The notes beneath the pieces were generated by a model. The model was not told the DNA's origin. It saw nothing but the letters and a program-made list of their open reading frames with translations, and searched no databases. From NCBI GenBank assembly GCA_021204905.1, contig JAJPYN010000013.1, positions 105,031-169,030 on the forward strand: a stretch of DNA of 64,000 bases, given 5' to 3'. A program made the translations under genes and the position numbers. Shown piece after piece: positions 52,137 to 61,065 of this stretch; position 1 is the first letter of the stretch; each line of letters opens with the position of its first letter. The stretch is from Prevotella sp. (GTDB lineage: Bacteria > Bacteroidota > Bacteroidia > Bacteroidales > Bacteroidaceae).

Positions 52137-52487
52137 ATGTATTTCACTTTGTTCATCACCGTAATTCTCACGGGCGTTGTGTTGGTGGTGGCGGGAGCGG
52201 CGGTAACCATACTGCTTTCCCCGCGCACGTACAACAAGGTCAAAGGAGAGCCTTACGAGAGTGGTATCCCTACGCGCGGCAGTTCGTGGCTTTCAGTCCA
52301 CATCGGATATTATCTGTTTGCGCTGCTCTTCCTGATGTTCGACGTTGAGACGGTATTCCTCTATCCGTGGGCGGTAGTAGTGCGGCAATACGGCGCGCTC
52401 GCCCTGTTGACAGTGGGATTCTTTATGGTTGTCCTCGTGTTCGGGCTTGCCTACGCGTGGCGGAAAGGAGCGTTGGAATGGAGATAA
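52137..52487 (+). CDS. nuoA: Complex I subunit A
   Basis: A 116-residue protein with three membrane helices and the conserved YESGIPTRGSSW loop and FDVETVFLYPWAVV helix (acidic residues that belong to the quinone/E-channel region). It is a membrane-arm subunit next to the quinone cavity. First gene of nuoABCDHIJKLMN; its last 10 nt overlap nuoB. Confidence 0.93.
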   Translation: MYFTLFITVILTGVVLVVAGAAVTILLSPRTYNKVKGEPYESGIPTRGSSWLSVHIGYYLFALLFLMFDVETVFLYPWAVVVRQYGALALLTVGFFMVVLVFGLAYAWRKGALEWR

Positions 52488-53164
52488 AGAAACCTGCGAT
52501 AAAGAGCATCCCCTACGAGGAGTTCAAGGACAACGCGTCGCTCGAGGCGATGCTCAAGGAATTGAACGACGGCGGGGTGAATGTAGTGTTGGGCAACCTT
52601 GACCGGATGATCAACTGGGGTCGGAGCAACTCCCTCTGGTCTTTGACGTTCGCCACGTCGTGTTGCGGCATAGAGTTTATGGCAGTGGGTTGCGCTCGTT
52701 ACGACTTCGCCCGTTTCGGGTTCGAGGTAACGCGCAACTCTCCGCGCCAAGCCGACCTGATAATGTGCGCCGGCACCATCACACACAAGATGGCACCGGC
52801 GTTCAAGCGTCTCTACGACGAGATGTCGGAGCCGAAATATGTCGTTGCCGTTGGCGGGTGCGCCATCTCGGGCGGACCGTTCAAGTCGAGCTACTGCGTC
52901 GTGAGGGGCATTTCGGAGATTGTGCCGGTGGATGTCTACGTGCCCGGCTGTCCTCCGCGACCCGAAGCGATACTCTACGGCATGATGCAGCTGCAGAGGA
53001 AGATCAAGATAGAAAAATATCTCGGCGGCGTCAACAAGAAAGAGCCGATGCCCAATCCTATCGTCATACGCGACATCCCGCAGATGTTCCTCGACGAGCT
53101 GAAGGCGCAAAAGGAGAAGGCGATGAAGAGCGTGAAGAAGACAATAGACAACATAATCAGATAA
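52478..53164 (+). CDS. nuoB: Complex I subunit B (N2 iron-sulfur cluster)
   Basis: A 228-residue protein with all four N2-cluster cysteines: the tandem pair in TSCCGIEFMAVGC, one in GGCAISGG and one in PGCPPRP. N2 passes electrons to quinone. The start ATG at 52478 overlaps nuoA by 10 nt and gives a normal N-terminus. C-terminal extension after EKYLGG is slightly longer than in E. coli. Confidence 0.95.
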   Translation: MEIKKPAIKSIPYEEFKDNASLEAMLKELNDGGVNVVLGNLDRMINWGRSNSLWSLTFATSCCGIEFMAVGCARYDFARFGFEVTRNSPRQADLIMCAGTITHKMAPAFKRLYDEMSEPKYVVAVGGCAISGGPFKSSYCVVRGISEIVPVDVYVPGCPPRPEAILYGMMQLQRKIKIEKYLGGVNKKEPMPNPIVIRDIPQMFLDELKAQKEKAMKSVKKTIDNIIR

Positions 53165-53176
53165 GTACGGCGCGAT

Positions 53177-54742
53177 ATGAAACTAAACAATTTGGAATTT
53201 CCGCTGAGCACGTTTGCCGAAGAGATGGGCAAGCTCAAAGAGGAGAAGCACTTCGACTATCTGATTACCATCGTCGGGGAGGACTTCGGCGAGGAAGGGC
53301 TCGGCTGTATCTATATCCTTGAGAATACGGATACGAAAGAGCGTATTTCCGTCAAGGCTATTGCCGACAAGGATGACTGTTGGCTGCCGTCGGTGTGCGG
53401 CTTGTGGAAGATTGCCGATTTCCTCGAACGCGAGGTGTACGATTTCTTGGGTATAAAGTTTGTCGGACACCCCGACATGCGGCGTCTCTACCTCCGTCAG
53501 GACTTCAAAGGCTACCCGCTTCGCAAGGACTACGACATGAGCCCCGAAGCGAACACCTACACGCTCTCCGACGATGACGAGCCGAACAGCACCACCGAAT
53601 ATTACCTCGACGGCAAAGGCAGGCTGAAAGCGAAGACAAGACCGCTGTTCTCCGATGATGACTACGTGATCAATATCGGACCGCAGCACCCCGCCACTCA
53701 CGGCGTGCTCCGCCTGCAGACCGTTCTCGACGGCGAGATAATAAAAGCTATCTATCCGCATTTGGGCTATATCCACCGCGGCATAGAGAAGATTTCGGAG
53801 AGCTATACCTACCCGCAGACTCTCGCGTTCACCGACCGAATGGACTACCTCTCGGCGATGATGAACCGCCATGCCCTTGTCGGCGTGATTGAGGAGGCGA
53901 TGGGCGTGGAGGTCAGCGAGCGGATAAAGTACATCCGCACCATCATGGACGAGTTGCAGCGTCTCGACTCCCATCTGCTCTATTTCGGCTGTTGCGCTCA
54001 GGACTTGGGCGCTCTCACGGCGTTCCTCTACGGCATGCGCGACCGCGAATATGTTCTCAACGTGATGGAGGAGACGACGGGCGGACGGCTGATACAGAAC
54101 TACTACCGCATCGGCGGCGTGCAGGACGACATCGACCCGACGTTTGTGGCGAACACGAAGAAGCTCTGCACGTATCTGAAAACGAAGTGGAACGAATACG
54201 AAGACGTGTTCACGGGCAACGTGATCTTCAAGAACCGCTTTATCGATGTCGGCGCGTTGACAAAGGAAGAAGTAATCAGCTTCGGTTGCACGGGCGGCAC
54301 GGGGCGTGGCGCGGGATGGGCTAATGACGTCAGAAAGAACCATCCCTACGACATGTACGACAAAGTGGACTTCGACCAAATCCTCTATTCAAAAGGCGAC
54401 TCATACGACCGTTACTTAGTGCGTATGGAGGAGATGAAGCAAAGCGTGCGGATTATCGAACAGTTGATAGACAACATCCCCGAAGGCGAATACTACATCA
54501 AACAGAAGCCGATAATCAAAGTGCCGGAAGGACAGTGGTACTTCTCCTGCGAGGGTTCCCGCGGGGAGATTGGCGTCTACCTCGATTCGCGCGGCGACAA
54601 GAGTCCGTACCGCTTGAAGTTCCGACCGATGGGGCTTCCGCTGATTGCCGCTCTCGACACCGCGCTGCGAGGCGAGAAGCTTGCCGACCTCATCGCGGCG
54701 GGTGCGTCGATGGACTATGTGATACCGGATATTGACAGATAA
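53177..54742 (+). CDS. nuoCD: Complex I fused subunits C and D
   Basis: A 521-residue fusion: an N-terminal 30-kDa (NuoC) domain (about 1-130, ending in the DRRLYLRQDFKGYPLRKDY-like segment MRRLYLRQDF) and a C-terminal 49-kDa (NuoD) domain starting at YVINIGPQHPATHGVLRL. It includes the quinone-site His in HPATHG and RIGGVQDDI-like SIGG loop. The NuoCD fusion is also seen in E. coli. It sits between the iron-sulfur subunit and the membrane subunits. Confidence 0.95.
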   Translation: MKLNNLEFPLSTFAEEMGKLKEEKHFDYLITIVGEDFGEEGLGCIYILENTDTKERISVKAIADKDDCWLPSVCGLWKIADFLEREVYDFLGIKFVGHPDMRRLYLRQDFKGYPLRKDYDMSPEANTYTLSDDDEPNSTTEYYLDGKGRLKAKTRPLFSDDDYVINIGPQHPATHGVLRLQTVLDGEIIKAIYPHLGYIHRGIEKISESYTYPQTLAFTDRMDYLSAMMNRHALVGVIEEAMGVEVSERIKYIRTIMDELQRLDSHLLYFGCCAQDLGALTAFLYGMRDREYVLNVMEETTGGRLIQNYYRIGGVQDDIDPTFVANTKKLCTYLKTKWNEYEDVFTGNVIFKNRFIDVGALTKEEVISFGCTGGTGRGAGWANDVRKNHPYDMYDKVDFDQILYSKGDSYDRYLVRMEEMKQSVRIIEQLIDNIPEGEYYIKQKPIIKVPEGQWYFSCEGSRGEIGVYLDSRGDKSPYRLKFRPMGLPLIAALDTALRGEKLADLIAAGASMDYVIPDIDR

Positions 54743-54772
54743 CACACCTTATTTATATAATAAAGAAATATT

Positions 54773-55975
54773 ATGTACGACTTTTCGGAAATAACAACAT
54801 GGTTCGACCTGCTCCTCCGCGTCGGCTGGGGCTGGCCCGATTGGCTCGCCATACTGCTCGAATGCGTGATTGTGGGCGTGGTGATATTGGTGGCTTATGC
54901 CGTCCTCGCCATCGTCATGATCTACATGGAGCGCAAGGTGTGTGCTTTCTTTCAGTGCCGTCTGGGTCCCGTGCGTGTCGGTATGTGGGGCACGCTGCAG
55001 GTGATTTGCGACGTGTTGAAGATGTTGATAAAGGAGATATTCCTCGTCAAGCGTGCCGACAAACTGCTCTATTGCCTCGCTCCGGTGCTGGTGATAGTGG
55101 GTTCGGTGGGCGCGTTTGCCTTCCTGCCGTGGAACAACGGCGCCATCGCCCTCGACTTCAATTGCAGCATCTTCCTTTATACTGCGGTGTCAAGTCTCGG
55201 CGTGCTCGGCGTGTTCCTTGCCGGCTGGGCGTCTAACAATAAATATTCCGTCGTCAGTGCGATGCGCGGCGCGATGCAGATGATTTCCTACGAGATTTCT
55301 CTCGGCTTGTGTCTTATCGCCGCCTGCATTCTTGTCGGCTCGATGCAAATCAGCGAGATAATCGACGCGCAGAGCGGTGCATTCGGCTGGTTGCTGTTTC
55401 AGGGGCACATCCCCGCCATCATCGCTTTCGTTGTGTTCCTCGTGGCGGGTAATGCCGAAGCCAACCGCGGACCGTTCGACCTCGCCGAGGCGGAGTCGGA
55501 GCTGACCGCCGGCTACCACGTGGAATATTCGGGCTTGGCGTTCGGGTTCTACTATCTGGCGGAGTTCCTCAACCTCTTTATCGTCTCGGGCATCGCCGCC
55601 ACGGTCTTCCTCGGCGGGTGGATGCCGCTCCATATCGGCGTGGCGGGCTTCGACATAGTGATGGATTATATCCCCGGTATCGTGTGGTTCCTGCTCAAGA
55701 CATTCTTTATCGTATGGCTGCTGATGTGGGTGAAATGGACGTTCCCCCGTCTGCGTGTCGACCAAATCCTCAAATTGGAGTGGAAATACCTCATGCCCGT
55801 GGCGCTGTTTAACATCATCCTGATGACCGTCTGTGTGGCGTTCGGCATCACGGGACGAGTCTATGTCGGCATCGTTGTGGCGCTTCTCGTCGTCCTGCTT
55901 GCCGTGATTGTCGCGGCGCGTGCCGTGAAGAAAGCGCGTAAAGCGGGCGGGGAACAGCGATTGGTGATAGACTAA
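54773..55975 (+). CDS. nuoH: Complex I subunit H
   Basis: A 400-residue protein with eight or nine membrane helices and the conserved loops MIYMERKVCAFFQCRLGPVRVG and GPFDLAEAESELTAGYHVEYSG, whose acidic residues line the quinone tunnel. It links the peripheral arm to the membrane arm. Confidence 0.95.
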   Translation: MYDFSEITTWFDLLLRVGWGWPDWLAILLECVIVGVVILVAYAVLAIVMIYMERKVCAFFQCRLGPVRVGMWGTLQVICDVLKMLIKEIFLVKRADKLLYCLAPVLVIVGSVGAFAFLPWNNGAIALDFNCSIFLYTAVSSLGVLGVFLAGWASNNKYSVVSAMRGAMQMISYEISLGLCLIAACILVGSMQISEIIDAQSGAFGWLLFQGHIPAIIAFVVFLVAGNAEANRGPFDLAEAESELTAGYHVEYSGLAFGFYYLAEFLNLFIVSGIAATVFLGGWMPLHIGVAGFDIVMDYIPGIVWFLLKTFFIVWLLMWVKWTFPRLRVDQILKLEWKYLMPVALFNIILMTVCVAFGITGRVYVGIVVALLVVLLAVIVAARAVKKARKAGGEQRLVID

Positions 55976-56011
55976 GACGACAAGAAAACAAACAGTATAG
56001 CTAATACTACA

Positions 56012-56671
56012 ATGGCAAAAGAAAAATCATATTTCGGCGGCGCCATCGAGGGAATAAAGTCTCTGCTCACGGGAATGGACGTTACGATGGGCGAGTTCAT
56101 CACTCCCAAAGTAACCGAACAATACCCGGAGAACCGCAAGACGCAGCACGTCTCGGCGCGGCATCGCGGCACGCTCGTCATGCTGAAAGACTCTAACGGC
56201 AAAGACAAATGCACCGCCTGCACCCTCTGCGAGAAGAGCTGCCCTAACGGAACGATAAAAATCACGTCGACAACAGTTACCACTGCCGAGGGGAAAAAGA
56301 AGAAACTGCTCCTCGACTACCAATACGACTTGGGCGACTGTATGTTCTGCCAGCTCTGCACAAATGCCTGCAACTTCGGCGCAATCGCTTTCGTGAAGGA
56401 CTTCGAGAACTCCGTGTTCAGCCGCAACTCCCTCGTGCAGCACCTCAATACTCCGCCGACGGACGAGGAGATGAGGCAGTATGAGGAGAACGCGCGTATC
56501 GCGGAGGCGAAGGCGGCGGAACAGGCGGCAAAGCTCGCAGCACCCGCAGCACCGAAAGCGACAACCCCGCCGGCAAAGGAAACCGCTCCTGCGGCGGAGA
56601 AAAAAGCGGCGGAAGCAAAACCGCAACAGACTTTACAGGCGGCAAAGACCACTAACAAAACAAAGGAGTAA
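56012..56671 (+). CDS. nuoI: Complex I subunit I with Ala/Lys/Pro-rich C-terminal tail
   Basis: A 219-residue 8Fe-8S ferredoxin-type protein: CTACTLCEKSCP and CMFCQLCTNACN bind the N6a and N6b clusters that feed N2. After about residue 150 there is a 60-residue tail rich in Ala, Lys, Pro and Glu (AAKLAAPAAPKATTPP, later AAEKKAAEAKPQQ). Classical NuoI lacks this. Because NuoEFG are absent, NuoI is the outermost cluster-bearing subunit, and the tail could serve in docking an electron donor (inference). Confidence 0.93.
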   Translation: MAKEKSYFGGAIEGIKSLLTGMDVTMGEFITPKVTEQYPENRKTQHVSARHRGTLVMLKDSNGKDKCTACTLCEKSCPNGTIKITSTTVTTAEGKKKKLLLDYQYDLGDCMFCQLCTNACNFGAIAFVKDFENSVFSRNSLVQHLNTPPTDEEMRQYEENARIAEAKAAEQAAKLAAPAAPKATTPPAKETAPAAEKKAAEAKPQQTLQAAKTTNKTKE

Positions 56672-56673
56672 TT

Positions 56674-57201
56674 ATGGCAAATATAATAATCTTCGGTATT
56701 CTGGCGGTCGTCATCATCCTTGCGGCTGTCTATTGCGTATCCACGAAGTACATCATGCGCTCCGCCACATCGCTGCTGTTCGTGCTGTTCGGCGTGGCGG
56801 GAATGTATTTTGTGCTCGACTATACCTTCCTCGGCGCGGTGCAGCTCAGTATCTATGCCGGCGCAATAACGATGATTTACATCTTCGCGATACAACTCAT
56901 CGACCGCCACAAGTTGCAGGGACTGAAAGAGAAACTCTGCGGCTCGCGCGTCGCTCTCGGCGCTGTCGTCGGGCTGGCGGGGCTGGTAATGATTATTGCA
57001 ATCCTGATGAAGAACCGCTTCCTCTACGGCGGCGAGCTGCTGCCCGACCGCGAGGTGAATATGCAGACTGTCGGCACGGCGCTGATGGGAGCGGACAAAT
57101 ATCAGTATGTGTTGCCGTTCGAGTTTATCTCGATATTCCTTTTGGCATGTATAATCGGCGGTCTGATGATTGCCCGCAACAGAAAAGAAGAGGAGGAATA
57201 A
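56674..57201 (+). CDS. nuoJ: Complex I subunit J
   Basis: A 175-residue membrane protein with five predicted helices; the VLFGVAGMYFVLDYTFLGAVQLSIYAGAITMIYIFAIQL region is the conserved TM2-TM3 hinge (quoted only as VLDYTFLGAVQL/YAGAITMI landmarks) that contains the pi-bulge in known structures. Starts 2 nt after nuoI. Confidence 0.92.
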   Translation: MANIIIFGILAVVIILAAVYCVSTKYIMRSATSLLFVLFGVAGMYFVLDYTFLGAVQLSIYAGAITMIYIFAIQLIDRHKLQGLKEKLCGSRVALGAVVGLAGLVMIIAILMKNRFLYGGELLPDREVNMQTVGTALMGADKYQYVLPFEFISIFLLACIIGGLMIARNRKEEEE

Positions 57202-57205
57202 GACC

Positions 57206-57517
57206 ATGACATTACCAATAGAATGTTTCTTCGTGCTTTCCGCACTGCTTTTTATGATAGGTTTCTTCGGGTTCATCACGCGGAGAGACATGATCGCGAT
57301 GCTCATCTCCGTAGAGTTGATACTCAATGCGGTAGACTTGCAGTTCGCCGCCGTCAACCGCTTGCTCTTCCCGTTGGGCAACGAGGGGATGTTTTTCACT
57401 CTCTTCTCTATCGGTGTGAGTGCGGCGGAGTCGGCTGTCGCCATCGCAATTATCATCAGCGCATATCGCGTCTACCACAGCGACAGCGTAGAGTCAATCA
57501 AGAACTTAAAGGGATAA
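57206..57517 (+). CDS. nuoK: Complex I subunit K
   Basis: A 103-residue three-helix membrane protein with the conserved buried acids in MLISVELILNAVDL and SAAESAVAIAII. It is part of the proton/E-channel. The ATG at 57206 (4 nt after nuoJ) is used; the upstream in-frame codons lie inside nuoJ. Confidence 0.92.
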   Translation: MTLPIECFFVLSALLFMIGFFGFITRRDMIAMLISVELILNAVDLQFAAVNRLLFPLGNEGMFFTLFSIGVSAAESAVAIAIIISAYRVYHSDSVESIKNLKG

Positions 57518-57526
57518 GACGAGACA

Positions 57527-59539
57527 ATGAATAATTTCAGTTACACTATTTGGATACTCCTGTTGCCGCTGCTGTCGTTCATTGTGGTGGCTCTTATCGA
57601 CTATTTCAGGGGCAAGCGCGGCTGGCCGCATCGTGCGGCGGGGCTCATTGCGACGTGCGCGATAGGTATTGTTACTGTGCTCTGCTACACGACCGCCATT
57701 CAATATTTCAGTATGGACCGTGTCGGAGGAGCGTTCCCGACGATTGTTCCTTACAACACGACGTGGCTGCCGCTGGGACGGCTCCACTTCGACCTCGGCA
57801 TACTGCTCGACCCCATCTCGGTCGTGATGCTCATCGTCATCTCTACGGTTTCGTTTATGGTGCACATCTACTCGTTCGGATATATGCACGGGGAGAAAGG
57901 GTTCCAGCGTTATTTCGCGTTCCTGTCGCTGTTCACGTTCTCCATGCTCGGGCTCGTGTTGGCGACCAACATCTTCCAGATGTACCTGTTCTGGGAGCTT
58001 GTGGGCGTCAGCTCTTATCTGCTCATCGGCTTCTACTACACGCTCCATGCCGCCGTTCACGCGTCGAAGAAGGCGTTTATCGTTACCCGTTTCGCCGATA
58101 TGTTCTTTCTCATCGGCATTCTCATCTTCGGCTACTACACGGGGAGTTTCAATTTCTCCTTCGCGGGTGATATAACCTATATTGACGGCGCACAGGTCTT
58201 CACCACCTGCGAGGTGTCTCGCGCCATAGCCGCAGGCGGAATGCTCCTGCCCACAGCACTCGTGCTGATGTTCATCGGCGGCGCGGGCAAGTCGGCAATG
58301 TTTCCTCTGCATATCTGGCTACCCGACGCGATGGAGGGTCCGACGCCCGTCTCGGCGCTCATCCATGCCGCCACGATGGTGGTTGCGGGCGTGTACCAAC
58401 TGGCGAGGATGTTCCCCTTGTGGATTGAATACGCGCCGGGACAAATGTCGATAGTGGTGTATGTCGGTGCATTCACGGCGTTCTTTGCCGCCGCCGTCGC
58501 GTGTGCGCAAAGCGATATAAAACGTGTGCTGGCGTTCTCCACCATCTCGCAGATTGCCTTTATGATGGTTGCTATCGGCGTATGTCTGCCGGAGCACCAC
58601 GGCGCAACTGTCGACAACCACGCCTCGCTGGGCTACATGGCGGGCATGTTCCACCTGTTCACCCACGCTATGTTCAAGGCGTGCCTCTTCCTTTGCGCCG
58701 GTTGCATCATCCATGCCGTTCACTCCAACGAGATGAGCGCGATGGGCGGACTGAAGAAATATATGCCGGTTACGCATATCACGTTCCTCATCAGTTGCCT
58801 TGCCATCTCCGGCATACCGTTCTTCTCGGGGTTCAGCTCGAAAGACGAGATTATCTCCGCCTGCTTCGCCTATTCGCCCGTCTGCGGCTGGTGGATGACC
58901 GTTGTTGCAGCGATGACGGCATTCTATATGTTCCGTCTCTATTACGGCATCTTCTGGGGCACGGAGAATAAAGAGCTGCACGCTCACCACACGCCTACTG
59001 AAGCGCCGTGGACGATGACCTTGCCGCTCGTCGTGCTGAGCGTGATAACGGTCGGAGTAGGCATAATAACCACTCTCGCGGGCTTCGGACTCATTAATCC
59101 GCTGTGGAGCTTCGGCTCATTCGTATCGGCATCGGGACAGGCTTACGCCATTCATTTCGACCCGACCGTGGCGACCGTCTCCACCGTCATCGCCATCCTC
59201 TCCATCTGTCTTGCGACGTATATTTATAAAGGCGAGCGGCAACCTATTGCCGACAGGCTCTATAAGACTTTCCCGCGTCTGCACCACTGGGCGTACCGCC
59301 GTTTCTATATTGACGAGGTGTATCAGTTTGTTACCCATAAAATAATGTTCGGAGTATTCTCCCGCTTGGCGCGCTGGATAGACGAGCACATCATCAACGC
59401 GTTCATCGACTTCACGGCGTGGGGCGCTAACGAGTCGGGCGAAAGCGTGCGGACGTGGCAGAGCGGCGATGTCAGGAGTTATGCCGTTTGGTTCCTTGCC
59501 GGCGCGGTAGGGTTGGTTTTATTGTTATTGTGCATTTAA
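57527..59539 (+). CDS. nuoL: Complex I antiporter-like subunit L
   Basis: A 670-residue protein with about 16 membrane helices and the long lateral helix near the C-terminus (VTHKIMFGVFSRLARWIDEHIINAF). Core signatures LFWELVGVSSYLLIGFYY, PLHIWLPDAMEGPTPVSALIHAATMV and HLFTHAMFKACLFL match NuoL/NDUFS. It is the distal ion-pumping subunit, homologous to Mrp antiporters. A small cation (H+ or Na+) cannot be told from sequence. Confidence 0.95.
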   Translation: MNNFSYTIWILLLPLLSFIVVALIDYFRGKRGWPHRAAGLIATCAIGIVTVLCYTTAIQYFSMDRVGGAFPTIVPYNTTWLPLGRLHFDLGILLDPISVVMLIVISTVSFMVHIYSFGYMHGEKGFQRYFAFLSLFTFSMLGLVLATNIFQMYLFWELVGVSSYLLIGFYYTLHAAVHASKKAFIVTRFADMFFLIGILIFGYYTGSFNFSFAGDITYIDGAQVFTTCEVSRAIAAGGMLLPTALVLMFIGGAGKSAMFPLHIWLPDAMEGPTPVSALIHAATMVVAGVYQLARMFPLWIEYAPGQMSIVVYVGAFTAFFAAAVACAQSDIKRVLAFSTISQIAFMMVAIGVCLPEHHGATVDNHASLGYMAGMFHLFTHAMFKACLFLCAGCIIHAVHSNEMSAMGGLKKYMPVTHITFLISCLAISGIPFFSGFSSKDEIISACFAYSPVCGWWMTVVAAMTAFYMFRLYYGIFWGTENKELHAHHTPTEAPWTMTLPLVVLSVITVGVGIITTLAGFGLINPLWSFGSFVSASGQAYAIHFDPTVATVSTVIAILSICLATYIYKGERQPIADRLYKTFPRLHHWAYRRFYIDEVYQFVTHKIMFGVFSRLARWIDEHIINAFIDFTAWGANESGESVRTWQSGDVRSYAVWFLAGAVGLVLLLLCI

Positions 59540-59556
59540 TGACGGAGGTGTAAGAT

Positions 59557-61053
59557 ATGAGTATATTAACGTTATACGTAGTTATTCCCGTACTGATGTT
59601 GCTTGGTCTGTGGGCGGCACGTAATGTCAACCACGTCCGCGCCGTGATGGTTACGGGAGCGTCGGCGCTCGTCTTGCTCTCCGCAGGGCTGACTATTGCG
59701 TTCATCAATATGCGTGTGTCGGGCAACACCGATACCGTATTGTTCGCCGACAGCATATCGTGGTTCCCCTCGCTCAACATCTGTTACGCGGTGGGTGTTG
59801 ACGGCATCTCCGTCGTGATGTTGCTCCTGTCGAGCGTGATAGTATTCACGGGCACATTCGCCTCGTGGAAGCTGCAACCGCTGACGAAGGAGTTCTTCCT
59901 CTGGTTCACGTTGCTCTCGACGGGCGTGTTCGGCTTCTTCATCTCGGTGGATATGTTCACTATGTTCATGTTCTACGAGGTGGCGCTCATCCCGATGTAC
60001 CTTCTGATAGGCTATTGGGGCAGCGGAAAGAAAGAATATGCCGCGATGAAACTGACGCTGATGCTGATGGGCGGTTCGGCGCTTATTATTATCGGTATTA
60101 TCGGCATCTACTTCTTCAGCGGCGCCACGACGATGAACATCCACGAGATTGCCGCCATGCACAACATCACGCCGCACGTGCAGAACATCCTGTTCCCGTT
60201 TGTCTTTATCGGCTTCGGCGTCTTGGGAGCCTTGTTCCCGTTCCACACGTGGTCGCCGATAGGTCATAGTTGTGCGCCAACATCGGTGTCGATGCTCCAT
60301 GCGGGCGTGCTGATGAAGCTCGGCGGCTATGGCTGCTTCCGCGTGGCGATGTATCTCTTGCCGCAGGCGGCACACGACCTTGCGTGGATCTTCCTGATAC
60401 TGACCACCATCTCCGTCGTCTACGGCGCGTTCTCGGCGTGCATACAGACCGACCTGAAATTTATCAACGCCTATTCGTCGGTGTCCCACTGCGGACTGGT
60501 GCTCTTCGCGCTGCTGATGATGACGCGTGTCTCCTGTACCGGCGCAATCCTGCAGATGCTGTCTCACGGCTTGATGACGGCACTCTTCTTCGCTCTCATC
60601 GGTATGATCTACGGGCGGACGCATACGCGGGACATACGCGAGTTGAGCGGACTGATGAAGATTATGCCGTTCCTCGGTGTGGGGTATGTCGTGGCGGGAC
60701 TTGCCAATCTCGGCTTGCCGGGCTTCTCCGGGTTTATTGCGGAGATGAGCATCTTCGTCGGCTCGTTTGAGCGCCCCGACACGTTCCACAGAGTCTGCAC
60801 CCTCATCGCCTGCACGTCTATCGTCATCACGGCGGTCTATATCCTCCGCACGGTCGGCTTCATTCTCTTCGACAAGGTGAAGAACCCTCACTTCGAGACA
60901 CTCACCGATGCGACGTGGGACGAGAAAGTCGCCGTCTGCTGCCTGATTGCCTGTGTCGCACTGCTGGGTTGCTTCCCGCTCTGGGCAAGCAACGTCATCA
61001 GCAATGCCGTCGGTCCGATACTCGATTCCCTGAACATTGTTGCATCAATATAA
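59557..61053 (+). CDS. nuoM: Complex I antiporter-like subunit M
   Basis: A 498-residue protein with about 14 membrane helices and the motif FYEVALIPMYLLIGYWGS (key Glu), a Lys in the FPFHTWSPIGHSCAPTSVSMLHAGVLMKLGGYG block and the later SHGLMTALFF segment. It is the second pump module of the membrane arm. In the HTW motif the usual 'LPDAH' is SPIGH, which I note but cannot interpret. Confidence 0.93.
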   Translation: MSILTLYVVIPVLMLLGLWAARNVNHVRAVMVTGASALVLLSAGLTIAFINMRVSGNTDTVLFADSISWFPSLNICYAVGVDGISVVMLLLSSVIVFTGTFASWKLQPLTKEFFLWFTLLSTGVFGFFISVDMFTMFMFYEVALIPMYLLIGYWGSGKKEYAAMKLTLMLMGGSALIIIGIIGIYFFSGATTMNIHEIAAMHNITPHVQNILFPFVFIGFGVLGALFPFHTWSPIGHSCAPTSVSMLHAGVLMKLGGYGCFRVAMYLLPQAAHDLAWIFLILTTISVVYGAFSACIQTDLKFINAYSSVSHCGLVLFALLMMTRVSCTGAILQMLSHGLMTALFFALIGMIYGRTHTRDIRELSGLMKIMPFLGVGYVVAGLANLGLPGFSGFIAEMSIFVGSFERPDTFHRVCTLIACTSIVITAVYILRTVGFILFDKVKNPHFETLTDATWDEKVAVCCLIACVALLGCFPLWASNVISNAVGPILDSLNIVASI

Positions 61054-61065
61054 CCTATCCGCTAT